This document shows, one piece after another, positions 23,764-33,490 of a DNA stretch of 64,000 nt. Source of the stretch: Apodemus sylvaticus (Eukaryota > Chordata > Mammalia > Rodentia > Muridae); assembly GCF_947179515.1 (NCBI RefSeq), contig NC_067477.1, positions 71,738,801 through 71,802,800 on the forward strand, written 5' to 3'. The notes beneath the pieces were generated by a model. The model ran no database searches. It had not been told where the DNA came from and saw only the letters and a program-made list of their open reading frames with translations. A program made the translations under genes and the position numbers. Each line of letters begins with the position of its first letter. The first letter of the stretch is position 1.

Positions 23764-23799
23764 GTGTGTGTGTGTGTGTGTGTGCACGCGCGCGCGCAT
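23764..23799. repeat. (TG)n(CG)n alternating tract
   Basis: TG units pass into CACG and CG units, then AT-rich TATA sequence to about 23835. Same type of Z-prone tract as at 16.28 and 29.93 kb. Confidence 0.9.
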
Positions 23800-23846
23800 G
23801 CACTATATATGTCTATATATATACATACATATACATTATCTAATTT

Positions 23847-24350
23847 TCTTTTATCTTTTTTATTGAATATATTCTTTATTTACATTTCAAATGCTTTCCC
23901 AGTTTTCAAACTTTTCCCCCTCCCTGAAAACCCCCAACCCCTCTTCTCACCCCCCGGCCTCCAAGTATATGCCCCTCCACCTGACCGCATCCCATCTCCC
24001 CCCCCCTCAATTTCCCTTTGTTGGGGCATCTATTGAGCCTTCACAGGACCAAGGGCCTCTCCTCCCACTGATGCCCAACAAGGCACACTTTTGTTCTGCC
24101 ACACTTTTGACTGGAACGTTGTGTACCCTTTGGTTGAGGGTTTAGTCCCTGAGAGTCTTGGGGCATCTGGGTGGCTGACATAGTTGTTCTTCCCATGTGG
24201 CTGCAAACCCCTTCAGGTCCTCCAGTCTGCCCTCCAACTCCTCCATTGGGAACCCTATGCTCAACCCAATGGTTGGCTGCTAACAGCTGCCTCTGTATGT
24301 GTAAGGCTCTGGCAAGGCCCCTCTAGAGACAACCATAACAGGCTCCTTTT
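23847..24350 (-). mobile_element. L1 3' end (host copy, 3' part), minus strand
   Basis: Read on the minus strand, this is an L1 3' UTR ending in the A-rich tail seen on the plus strand as TTTTTTATTGAATATATTCT. The plus strand carries TTTACATTTCAAATGCTTTC, the C-rich block at 23918-24010 and CTCCTCCCACTGATGCCCAA. The copy is split at 24350 by the L1 that follows; its upstream part resumes at 25050. A 12-bp repeat ATTATCTAATTT (23835-23846 and 25862-25873) may be the host target-site duplication, but the right copy is about 39 bp beyond the last clear L1 sequence. Confidence 0.85.
24337..24350. repeat. Target-site duplication, left copy
   Basis: AACAGGCTCCTTTT at 24337-24350 recurs exactly at 25036-25049, bracketing the inserted L1 and its T-rich (minus-strand A) tail. 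Confidence 0.93.
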
Positions 24351-25035
24351 TTTTTTTTTTTTTAAAAAAAAATCATTTTATTTTATTTTTTTATTAATTT
24401 CTTTTTTTAAAATTTTCTATATTCTTTGTTTACATTCCAAATGCTTTCCCCTTTCCTGGTTCCCCCCCTCCCCATTGGTCTCATAAGCCCTCTTCCCTCC
24501 TCCCATTTCCCAATCACTCTCCTCCCATTTCCCTGTCCTGGTACTCCCCTACAATGCTGGATCAACTCTTTTCAGCGCCAGGGCCCTCTCTTTCCCTCTT
24601 CTTGGGTATCATTTGATATGCTAACTGTGTCTTGAGAATCCAGAGCTTCTGGGCTAATTAATATCCACTTATCAGTGATTGCATTGCATGTGTATTCTTT
24701 TGTGATTGGGTTACCTCACTTAGGATGATATTTTCTGGTTCTAACCATTTGCCTAAGAATTTCATGAATTCATTGTTTCTAATTGCTGAGTAGTATTCCA
24801 TTGTGCAAATATACCACATCTGTATCCATTCCTCCATTGAGGGACATCTGGGTTCTTTCCAGCTTCTGGCTATTATAAATAAGACTGCTATGAACATAGT
24901 GGAGCATGTGTCCTTACTGCATGGTGGGGAATCCTCTGGGTATATGCTCAGGAGAGATATAGCAGGGTCCTCCAGAAGTGTCATGTCCAGTTTTCTGAGG
25001 AACTGCCAGACTTCCAAAGTGGCAATTCCTCAGAA
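24351..25035 (-). mobile_element. 5'-truncated L1 inserted into another L1, minus strand
   Basis: A second L1 3' end. It has a T run (24351-24362) as A-tail complement, a short 3' UTR (TTTACATTCCAAATGCTTTC near 24431), then the C-terminus of ORF2. It is bounded by a perfect 14-bp target-site duplication, so it inserted into the existing L1. Its 5' end carries an 18-bp inverted copy of its own sequence (24990-25007 against 25021-25038, one mismatch). This resembles the 5' inversions made by twin priming or template switching. Truncated, so not mobile. Confidence 0.92.
24658..25017 (-). pseudogene. L1 ORF2 C-terminal remnant (inserted copy)
   Basis: A 119-codon open stretch matching the last part of L1 ORF2 protein, with PAISLLSIYPEDSPP, KDTCSTMFIAVLFIIARSW, KEPRCPSMEEWIQ, TMEYYSAIRNNEFMKFLGKW and a terminal SLISGY. 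The polymerase and endonuclease domains lie upstream and are absent because of 5' truncation. It shows the orientation and age of the L1 but encodes nothing useful. Confidence 0.88.
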
Positions 25036-25049
25036 AACAGGCTCCTTTT
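25036..25049. repeat. Target-site duplication, right copy
   Basis: Second copy of AACAGGCTCCTTTT. Its first bases are shared with the inverted arm at 25021-25038. After it, the host L1 resumes with GGTATGCACTTCTTGTCATC. Confidence 0.93.
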
Positions 25050-25822
25050 GGTATGCACTTCTTGTCATCCATAATAGTATCAGGGTTTGGTGATTGTTTA
25101 TGGGATGAATGCCCAGGTAGGTCAATCTCTGGGTGGCCTTTCCTTCAGTCTCTGCTCCACACTTTGTCTCCATTATTGCTCCTGTGAGTATTTTGTTCCC
25201 TTTCTCAGAGGAACCAAAGGACCTCCACTTCAGTCCTCCTTCTTCTTGAGCTTCCTGTGGTCTGTGAATTGTAACTTGTTTATTTTGAGCTTTTGGGCTA
25301 ACATCCTCTTAACAATGAGTGCATATGACGCGTGTTATTTTGTGATTGGGTTACCTCAGGATGACACTTTGTAGTTCCATCCATTTGCCTAAGAATTTCA
25401 TGAATTCATTGTTTTTAATAGCTGAGTAGTACTCCATTGTGTAAATATACCACAATTTCTGTATCCATTCCTTTGTTGAAGGATATCTGGGTCCTTTCCA
25501 GCTTCTGGCTATTATAAATAAGGCAGCTATGAACATAGTGGAGCTTGTGTCCTTATTACATCTTGGAGCATCTTCTGGGTATATGCCCAGGAATGGTATA
25601 GCTGGGTCCTCAGGTAGTACTATGTCTAATTTTCTGAGGAACCACCAAACTGATTTCCAGGGTGGTTTAACCAGCTTGAAATCTCACCAACAATGGAGAA
25701 GTGTTCCTCTTTCCCCACATCCTCTCCAGCATCTGCTGTCCCCTGAGTTTTTCATCTTAGCCATTCTGACTGGTGTGAGGTAGAATTTCAGTGTTGTTTT
25801 GATTTGCATTTCCCTGATAACT
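25050..25822 (-). mobile_element. L1 (host copy, 5' part) with ORF2 C-terminus, minus strand
   Basis: Continuation of the host L1 interrupted at 24350. The minus strand encodes degraded ORF2. A 61-codon open piece at 25351-25536 reads FIAALFIIARSWKGPRYPST and TMEYYSAIKNNEFMKFLGKW; further upstream the frame is broken. The element ends near TTTGATTTGCATTTCCCTGA on the plus strand, so it is 5' truncated. The region between 25822 and 25873 is AT-rich filler. Confidence 0.85.
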
Positions 25823-25873
25823 AATTTTTATGTTATCTATTATATATTATAACTATTTTATATTATCTAATTT

Positions 25874-26018
25874 AATCCTACATAATTTTTTTATAAAATT
25901 TCCATTGTCATAATTTCAAAGATATGTTCTTGACAATTCATATAAAATTAGTATATAATTGAGTCAGAAGCTAGGGCTCTTAGACTCCTTTTTATGTTTA
26001 TTATTTTTAATTTCACAC
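25874..26018. other. AT-rich unique DNA
   Basis: Nothing recognised. Confidence 0.4.
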
Positions 26019-26045
26019 ACTTACACACACACACACACATACACA
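26019..26045. repeat. (CA)n microsatellite
   Basis: About 12 CA units with TA interruptions, at the tail side of the following minus-strand SINE. Confidence 0.85.
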
Positions 26046-26222
26046 ACCAGGTATGTGCATATGTGTGCAAATGTCCTTAGTGGCTAGAGGCATCAGATTT
26101 CACTGCAGCTGGAGTTATAGACAGATGTGGACTTCCAGATGCGAAGGAATGCTGGGAATTGAACTCTGGTTCTTTGATAGAGCAGTGCACGCTAGAGAGA
26201 TAGCGAGCATCTCTCCAGTCAG
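26046..26222 (-). mobile_element. B3-type SINE, minus strand
   Basis: The plus strand reads GAGGCATCAGATTTCACTGC AGCTGGAGTTATAGACAGAT, GGAATGCTGGGAATTGAACT, CTGGTTCTTTGATAGAGCAG and ends GCATCTCTCCAGTC. This is the order of a B3/B2-superfamily element on the minus strand. Moderately diverged. Confidence 0.78.
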
Positions 26223-27119
26223 GGTCATGGACTCCTGACGTTGTCATCTTTCTTCTTGTTGGGTATGAGACAGGACATATGACTTTATCTTGACATCCAA
26301 CCACTGGCCCTAAGTGGCTTTTTAACCTATCCTTTTTGGATCTCCTAGGATTAATACCTTTGATCTTGGATTAAAATCTCACTGGATCCATTTGTCCTAA
26401 TCTTTGCTACATTTCTGCTTTCGCTGTTTCTCGGTTTAACCTCTGGCTTGCTGAGGTTAGATTTCACTTGTGCCTTGCACTTGTGGTTTCCTTAGACTGC
26501 AGAGAACATTTAGGACGTTTCAGATATCAGGACTTTAGCTTCATTGCCTTTGGTTCCTGGGGCATAAAATCCCTACTTTTTTCCCTTTGGATTTAAGTAC
26601 AACATAGAGTTTTGTTAAAGAATGCTGGAAAAGGTCTTATCCTAAATAGCAAATCATCTCACACTTAAAGCTGCAGCGGCTTTCTTTAGCTTTGATGGAG
26701 AAACCCGACCCATACTCTGGTGGTCCATCTTGATTTCACACTTGACAGGTTCTTCTGGATATTGGTTATTAGTTAATAAAATATAGTGCAACAATAGGTT
26801 CTGGATCTTGCTGAGGACGCCAGCCTGACAACTCTGATTCCTACCTTAGGGAGGCCCTTAGTCATTGCTCTAGGCTACATTTCCCCTTCTTCACTTTTTG
26901 GATTATATGGTGTGGGTTTAATCTTCAGTTGTCCAAAGTGCCAGTTTTACAAATGCAGTGCCAGAAGACAAATGGAGCTCCCAGCAGCCTCAATTAGCAC
27001 AGACATCAGCATATACCATTAAGATGAGGAAGAATACATGGCATGTCTGTCTGACTAAAGAACTGCCACCGATGGAGGCAGAGTGGTGCCACCAGAAACA
27101 AGAGGTCTGAAGTCACCTT
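26223..27119. other. Unique noncoding DNA
   Basis: No gene or repeat family recognised. Confidence 0.45.
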
Positions 27120-27500
27120 CAGGCCCATGGAGAGTTAATATTAGCCCTCTTCACACATGAAAAATAATAATTAAACACTGCTTGTCAATTAATGCCAACT
27201 TAAAGAAAGGCCTACATTTAGATTAAGTGAGGAGCATGGGTTGCTTGAAAACAGCAAGAAAGGAGGAGGGGAAGGGGTATAAAATAATGGAAGAGATAAG
27301 GTGGAAAAGGGGAATAATTAAACACACACGTACTTGCACAGAGTTCGGGCACTCATATTTCTAATTAGAATTTCAATGCAGGAGCCCAATTTAACCTCAG
27401 GGAGTCTTTATATTCATGTCCCTGTTGTACACAGCAATCAATCCAACTCTGGCATCTTACTTGCAAGTTGAATTTTCCTGTTACATTAGTGGAACCCCAG
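27120..27500. promoter_or_regulatory. Candidate conserved noncoding element
   Basis: Transposon-free, with a dense set of ATTA/TAAT cores: AATAATTAAA near 27166, GTCAATTAATGCC near 27185, AATAATTAAAC near 27312 and CTAATTAGAATTTC near 27361. Homeodomain factors bind such cores. The call is inference from motif density. Confidence 0.3.
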
Positions 27501-28388
27501 TCTCCGTATCTTTGATGGATATTTTCTTTATAGAGCTTTAGTATGTGTTTTGTCTTCTAGAAAATTCTATTCCGAGAGGAACAATAGCCACTTAGATACT
27601 GGAATTCAAAAGAGTCAGTGGCTTCCTGATGTTAACCCATTTCTTTCCTCACAAATGCAGTCATGGTGCTTTTGGAAGAATTGTCTATCAGTCTGCTTGA
27701 CTGAGCATGGAGAAATAATTGTTGTATGTTCAGCCAAACAGCAGTGGATGGCAAACAAAAGAATCCAGAATCATCCATTGCTTGTGGCCGGATGGTCAGC
27801 AATTAGGATGCCCTAACTCCATCCCTGTCTTTCAGCTTTTCCAAAATCAGTGAAATGGAAGTTTGACTTTGGTTATCCTTTCTATTATCCAAAGAAGATT
27901 CATAGCTAACTGATAATGTCTGTGTCTGGGACATACAGAACTATAGCCCTATACTCTGTGTAACTAAATAGGCAGGCATTCTAGTAATCTACCTTTACAA
28001 AGAAGTAGACCAGAATGCTATTTTGCTCCTAAATTGATGTTTAGTAGGAAACAATTTTAACTAATACCATAAAACATAAAACTCAGCACACTAACACCTC
28101 TCAGATGCAAGTTTACAATGTTCACGCTCTTGCTTTTTGGATGAGCCTTCGCATGGCAATTCTGTTACTTTGGGGGCTAAAGAGCCTAGAGACTATCACA
28201 GAGCATTCAAAGTGAACACAAGTCTGCCATTCATTCTGGACGGGATTTAGCTCATGGTATCCATGGGTTATCCCTCTGGGAAAGGGAAACCTTCCAAAGA
28301 GTTGGGCCCTGGGATTCAGGAGTTGAGGGGATGCAGAGGAGGTCAATGAATGTATCCCATGCTGGAGGCTGAGAACTCTCAAGTCTTC
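27501..28388. other. Unique noncoding DNA
   Basis: Nothing recognised. The frames at 27550-27816 and 28122-28400 (minus) show no domain. Confidence 0.45.
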
Positions 28389-28812
28389 TGTATTAATCAA
28401 GGTTTTCTTCTATAAACAGAACTGATGCATGGAACTTCTTACGGGAACTGGATCATCTGATTATGGAATCTGAGAGGACATGAAATATGGAATGTGTAAG
28501 CTGAAGAAACAGGAAAGTTCCGGGTCCAGGGACAGCAGTTGATGTAGTGGTACAGCTGGTCTTCCAAACCAAAGTCAGGAATGTTTATGACAGGAGGAAA
28601 TAGACATTCTCAAGGGGATGGGGCAAGAGTGGATTTGATTTTCTACCATTTTCTTGTTCTGTTGTATAACTTGGTGTGGGAAGAGCTTTCCTTAATCTAT
28701 TCACTTGGTCTCAATGTAAATCTTTTATAGAAATACCCCCATATATATCCCCATAATGTTTATTTTGCCACCTATCTGGGTTCCATTAGTCCAGTCAAAG
28801 ACACATGAGCCA
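28389..28812 (+). mobile_element. Probable old mammalian interspersed repeat, family unnamed
   Basis: The stretch TATTAATCAAGGTTTTCTTC TATAAACAGAACTGATGCAT, GGAACTGGATCATCTGATTA TGGAATCTGAGAGG and AAGCTGAAGAAACAGGAAAG follows the order of a common mammalian repeat ('CTCCAGAGAAACAGAACTGA ... GGAGGCTGAGAAGTC'). Its right end may be near GAGCCACTACAAC at 28808. I cannot assign the family safely. Confidence 0.5.
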
Positions 28813-29706
28813 CTACAACTTGACTGCAGTGAAAGATGAGGTCTTTCTTGTAATGCCTAGGAAGCAAATCAGCAGCCTGCTGGATGATGAAACAAGATGC
28901 TTCTCTTGACAGCTCCCCAGACTCCAGATTTGAGAGTGAGGTACAGGTTAAGAAAGGAAATTAAGGAATTCACCTATGAGAAGAACAATATTCGGACTGT
29001 AGTCTGTACAAAAATGGAATTGCTAGTGAAGCTATAATATTTCATAATGATAAAAATTATTAAGATAACATGAAGTTCAAATGTCGTATAGCATCTCTTT
29101 TGGTACTAAAAGGTTTATAATTTTTCCAAGGGGTGGAGGGACAATATGTAGATTAAAGTATAAGAGAGTCTCCAGCAAATTCAGATTCAGCATGATGGAG
29201 AGTTAAGTACGGAAAGAACATTAATCAGAATAGAAATAGAAAGATGGAAAGAACAGAAGAGGCAAAACAAAGAAGTCCAAGGGCAGGCGGCGATCTCCAG
29301 ATGTAAATGACAGGGATTCCATAGGAGAAGCATACGAAGCAGAGATGAGACAGTAGCTAGACAAGTAATAGAAGACAATTTCTCTGTATTGAAGGGAGAC
29401 TTGAACCAGACATTGAAAGAGCTCACTGAGTTCCAGGAATAATTGTAGAGGGGAAAAAATCCTCGACAAAACAACATAGGCTTGGCCTGAGAATCATTCT
29501 GAGCACAAAGGATGAAAGGAAGGTGACACACTCTCGCAGAGAGGAGGTACACAGGCTTCCGGAAAGGAATGAGCACCGAAGAGGCAGAAACAGTGCTCAG
29601 CACCAGAAGCTGGAGACAATAGAGGACATCTGAAGACTGCCAACAACACGCGACATGCTGCAACCACTCCACCCTCCGCCAAGAGAGGGTCTTTTATTTG
29701 ACTGTA
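28813..29706. other. Unique noncoding DNA
   Basis: No repeat recognised. The longest minus-strand open frame outside repeats in this window lies here (29187-29672, 161 codons), starting MEWLQHVACCWQSSDVLYCL. It is Ser/Leu/Phe-rich and overlaps two other minus-strand frames. It has no motif I recognise and no codon-level sign of selection that I can judge by eye. I do not call a gene. Confidence 0.4.
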
Positions 29707-29796
29707 AGTTGGATTTGGTGGTATAGTCTTACAGTCTCAGCCTTTGGGAATCTGAGGCAGGAGGATCATGAGCTGGAAGCCAGCAGAAGATCTCTC
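29707..29796 (+). mobile_element. B1 SINE fragment, plus strand
   Basis: GTTGGATTTGGTGGTATAGT CTTACAGTCTCAGCCTTTGG GAATCTGAGGCAGGAGGATC ATGAGC matches the left half of B1, with pol III box A and the start of the following region. The right half is lost, replaced by CT- and T-rich sequence. Confidence 0.78.
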
Positions 29797-29824
29797 TCTC
29801 TCTTTTTTTTTAATAACAGATTGT

Positions 29825-29847
29825 ATGTGTGTGTGTGTGTGGGGGGG
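29825..29847. repeat. (TG)n plus G run
   Basis: Short TG array ending in seven G. Confidence 0.85.
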
Positions 29848-29930
29848 ACTCAAGAAAACTTTACTATCAAATGAGAAAAGACTGAATTTGTGTTTGTATG
29901 TGTATATGAAAGCACATGTGATAATATGTT

Positions 29931-29956
29931 TGTGTGCGTGCGCGCGCGCGCGCGCA
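29931..29956. repeat. (TG)(CG)n alternating tract
   Basis: TGTGTGCGTG followed by eight CG units, the longest CG run in the window. Z-form prone; unmethylated or recently expanded CG runs of this kind are uncommon in rodents. Confidence 0.92.
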
Positions 29957-31219
29957 TGGATCTATGTGTGTTTGTGTGCATGTAAGTGTTCGTGCATATG
30001 TGTATATGCATAGATAATGGTAGCATGAAGGGATTCATGTTCTGTGCCTGCTATGCAAGAATTAATGCAAAATTGGGGATGCGGGCATGGCAGGTGCGGT
30101 GCAGAAGAGAGGAAGTAGCAGCCTTGTGGTGAACAGTGGCTTGATCAAGTCAGCAGGAATCCTGGTTATAATTCCGATAATTTGTTCCTCACAGTTTTTT
30201 TGCATTTAATTTTATTTAAAAATACTGCATTAAAGTGCTTTTTTTATTTTGATTACAGAGTTACTTGGTACTGTTTTGTTCTGAACAAATACTAAATTGC
30301 CTTTTCTTAGTCACAGCTTGTCCAGCAAGTAAGACGGCAGAAGAGCAGAAAACAGGAGTCACAAGCCAAGAAGGAAGAACCTTTTAAGGAAGGCAGTGTC
30401 GCAGGGTGGCACAGGGCGCCTCTGAGACAGCGCAGTCATCCAGCCTCGGCAGGGAGCAGAGGTCCGAATTTGAGGTCGGGTGGAAACCACAGGCGTGTTG
30501 GTAACAATTAAACAAGATACTGTTTTAGGAATGAGAAAGCCAGTGGTTTAAAATCTCAACTATCCCTCCTGCCATCGCCATGAAATTTTCCTACCAAGAA
30601 ACCTCACATGGAGTTGGCGCCTCACCCAAGGCAGACAGCTCCCTACTCATCTCCAGCTGCTGAGGAGGCTTGGAGATGAAAATGGCCTTTTAAAGGGGCC
30701 GTCTTAAGAAGTCCATGCCTCTGTAGATGTCTCAGAGCCAGAAAAACAAGGCTGGCTTTCAACGCCCACTGTTGTCTTGCTCTCACGTGGGTACCCTGCC
30801 ATGGGAAATGGTGCTCTCTGTCCTGTGCATCCTGCATCTCACACGCACTTCTAAAGGAATAAAAATAGGGAACTTAGACGCCCCCGCCCCCCTTAAGGCC
30901 CTCTTCAGACCAGACTCCATTTAGGTCCTGCTCTTCCTGTACACACTTTGAGAAGGGTTGCCAAGGAAACCCGAAACAAAGCCGACTTCAGGCACTCAAC
31001 CAGGAAAATGCATCCAGCACCTCAAATCTTTATACATTACTGAAGATTGACAATCTTTCTCCCTTTTTCTAGCTGGAGTTGTAAGATCAGCCTTAAAGCA
31101 TCCCTTTTCTTTAAATCAGGGATGTAGGCAACAGAGGTTTCCCTCTTATCTTCTGGCTACTTTTCAAGTGTTTTTGCCATTATTTCACAGTTTATGTATT
31201 CAAAAGTAAACATTACAAT
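29957..31219. other. Unique noncoding DNA
   Basis: No gene or clear repeat. Around 30330-30720 the sequence is CpG-richer (CAGGGCGCCTCTGAGACAGC, GCCTCGGCAGG, GGTCGGGTGG, GGAGTTGGCGCCTC) and might be conserved, but I have no further support. Confidence 0.4.
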
Positions 31220-31560
31220 AATAGCAACTCCTCATTTGAAGAAACCGAAGGCTTAAATAACAAATTAAGAAAATGCAATTTTCATTCCATATTGACTTCA
31301 GCAGCATCACCTCTAAGAAATATTGCTATTGCTTCTATGTTAATTTTAGAACTAGGAAGGCGAGAGTTACTGTCAGTGCGTCGCCTCTTCTGTTATATCC
31401 TCAGGACGCAGAACCAACAGACCTGCTAACGCCTAGAAATCACCTCTGTGTAAATTGGCTGGTTGTGGAAACTAATTGTCATAACTGAACAAAGGTCATT
31501 TTCAACATTGCTAATTGATATTTTTTATTGTATCCATTAAGTTGACTTTCTGCATCATGT
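31220..31560. promoter_or_regulatory. Candidate conserved noncoding element
   Basis: Transposon-free, with SOX-like AACAAAGG near 31489, TAAT/ATTAA cores (GCTAATTGATA near 31510; GTTAATTTTAG near 31339), several CpGs (GGCGAGAG, GTGCGTCGCC, GGACGCAG) and no protein-like frame. Inference from texture. Confidence 0.3.
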
Positions 31561-31639
31561 TCTGAAGACAGGAAATGTATATAGAGCAATAGATTGGGAG
31601 AGGGGTAATAAGTAGTCAATAAATATCCACAGAGAACAG

Positions 31640-31885
31640 GCCTGATGAAACTCTAATGCACCTAACCCTTGAGAGACTTGAGGCCCCAGGGAATGGAGAG
31701 GCCTGGTGGGGTGTGAGGGTGTGGGGGTGTGGGAGTGTGGGGCTGTGGGGCTGTGGGAGCATCCTCTTGGAGACAGGGAAGGAGGAATGGGATGAGGAAG
31801 TGTCATAGGGCAGAATGGAGGGGGTAATGACTGGACTGTAAAAAAAAAGATTAAAGATAATAAATAAAGTACGATAAATTGACAA
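31640..31885 (+). mobile_element. L1-type 3' UTR end, plus strand
   Basis: CTTGAGAGACTTGAGGCCCC AGGGAATGGAGAGGCCTGGT, a GTG/GGG-rich middle (31706-31770), GGGATGAGGAAGTGTCATAG, then GGACTGTAAAAAAAAAGATT and an A-rich AATAAATAAAG tail. This is the order of a rodent L1 3' UTR. The GGGTGTG-rich middle is part of the element and slightly expanded. Confidence 0.65.
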
Positions 31886-31984
31886 AAAAAATCTAACGGT
31901 TTTCTTTTCCTTCCTTCTTTCCCTCTTTCTTCCTCCCCCGCCCTGCCCCAAACAAAATAAACATTGTAAACAGAGGGTACCAAA
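31886..31984. repeat. Pyrimidine-rich low-complexity tract
   Basis: CTTCC/TTTCC-rich run at about 31900-31950, then unique sequence. Confidence 0.7.
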
Positions 31985-32570
31985 GTGGCTGTTAATTATT
32001 CAACCACATGCAGCAACAAAGCATGTAGACCATTAGACATAGGGCTTTCATTCGGGAGCGGAGAGCCTGCAATGTTTTCCAGAAAAGCTAAGCTTAACAT
32101 TTCCTGTAATCTTCTTGCTCTAAAAACCACTGTTTTCCTGACTGTGCCCTGCCCTACAATATTGTTTTCTGAGGAATCGTACAACCTCCTGGGAAGAGAT
32201 GTCTGTAATGCTGTGAGACACAGAAGGAAGGACGCATCACCAGCACCTGAGTAGGGAGGCAGCCCAGAGAGGTCTCACTTGGGAGGTGCGGCAGCTATCA
32301 TGTGATAATCATATCCTTGGAGAATCACAGATCAGAGCAGTACCTCTTCCCTCACAATGCCCTAGGGTGTGATTATCTTATGATAACCATCTTAAAGATG
32401 TCTTTTTTGCTCAATTAACACATATTTCCATGAAAATTAGCTATCAAGATGAGTTACAAAATACAGATATTTAACATGACAGGTTAAAATAGTACAGATG
32501 TCTTCATCCAATTACTGCAATTTGCACTGTGGACAAGGCAAACTATTTGGCTGAGTGACTCGAGCTGCTA
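31985..32570. promoter_or_regulatory. Candidate conserved noncoding element
   Basis: Transposon-free. Motifs include GTTAATTATTC near 31991, GATAATCATAT near 32302, GATTATCTTATG near 32371 and CAATTAACAC near 32412. A GATAA/TTATC pair shared by TGTGATAATCATATC and TGTGATTATCTTATG is notable. No protein-like frame. Inference only. Confidence 0.28.
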
Positions 32571-33394
32571 ACCTTTATAGTTCTGTAATTGTATATAGGT
32601 ACATGATTTCCTCATATTGGGCAAATTCTGTGTTTTTACCGGCAGAGCTGTCTCTTTGAAAGACAGACAGAGGTAGGTTTCTATGGGTGTTTTGTCTCCT
32701 ATCAGTTTGTTCTGCTTGGACCTGCCATTTTACGGAACTTCCTCAGGAAACCCAGTACTTTTCCTCACCCACTCGGTAGCATGCAATGGTGAGAAACCAG
32801 GCCATTCGCTTTGTGAGCACTTGTGGGCAGAGAGCAAAATACACTTGTCGTAGGCACACATGGGCTGGGAGGACTTCTTGAGGGAAAAAAAATGGGGCAA
32901 TGAAAGGAAGGAACCTTTGTGCAGTTGAATCAGTATCGATCTGAAATCCTCTCGGTTCCCAGCAGATTGTGCTAACATCTTGGGGTTAATATCCCTGTGG
33001 CCCTTACTCCTGGTAGAAAAGTAACAGGATTCACTCAGATAGATAGATGGTCTGTAACATGTTCCAGAATTAACATTCCGAGATCCTGAAGTAAAAACAC
33101 ATGCAACCTCCCAGAAGATAAGATGCTGAATGGCTAGCCACTTCTCAAACTGGGTGTCTAGGACTGCGGCTCTCAACTGCAGTCGGGGATAGTTGATGAT
33201 GTCTGAAGACATTTTTGGTTGTTGTCACAAGGTACGTTTTTTTCCCCCCTGACATAGAATGAGTAGAAGTCAGAGAATCTGCTAAAGGCATAGGACAGCT
33301 CCCTGCCCCTCATGTGCAAAGAAATTTCTAGCCTCAAATGTCAAGTGCTTAGACTGGAAAAGCCCAAACTAGGGCAAGATTTTTAAAATATCTT
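32571..33394. other. Unique noncoding DNA
   Basis: No repeat recognised. The minus-strand frame at 32730-33212 (160 codons) contains no domain I know and I see no exon structure. Confidence 0.45.
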
Positions 33395-33490
33395 TATTCC
33401 TTAGTTGCTTCGTCTGAAACAATGGAGATAACACCAACCTAAGTGGTTTTGGCAAGGATCCAGTGAACGAAACTGCGTGGGAACCAGAAC
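33395..33490 (+). mobile_element. Probable MIR fragment, plus strand
   Basis: CTTAGTTGCTTCGTCTGAAA CAATGGAGATAACACCAACC TAAG then GGATCCAGTGAACG follows the MIR core ('CAGTTTCCTCATCTGTAAAA ... GGATTAAATGA'). Diverged and short. Confidence 0.5.

Noticed and set aside
29187..29672. 161-codon minus-strand frame
   Set aside because: No recognisable domain, and two other minus-strand frames overlap it. One frame of this length is expected by chance in 64 kb. A protein search would be needed to revive it.
32730..33212. 160-codon minus-strand frame
   Set aside because: No motif or exon structure. Composition is like surrounding noncoding DNA.
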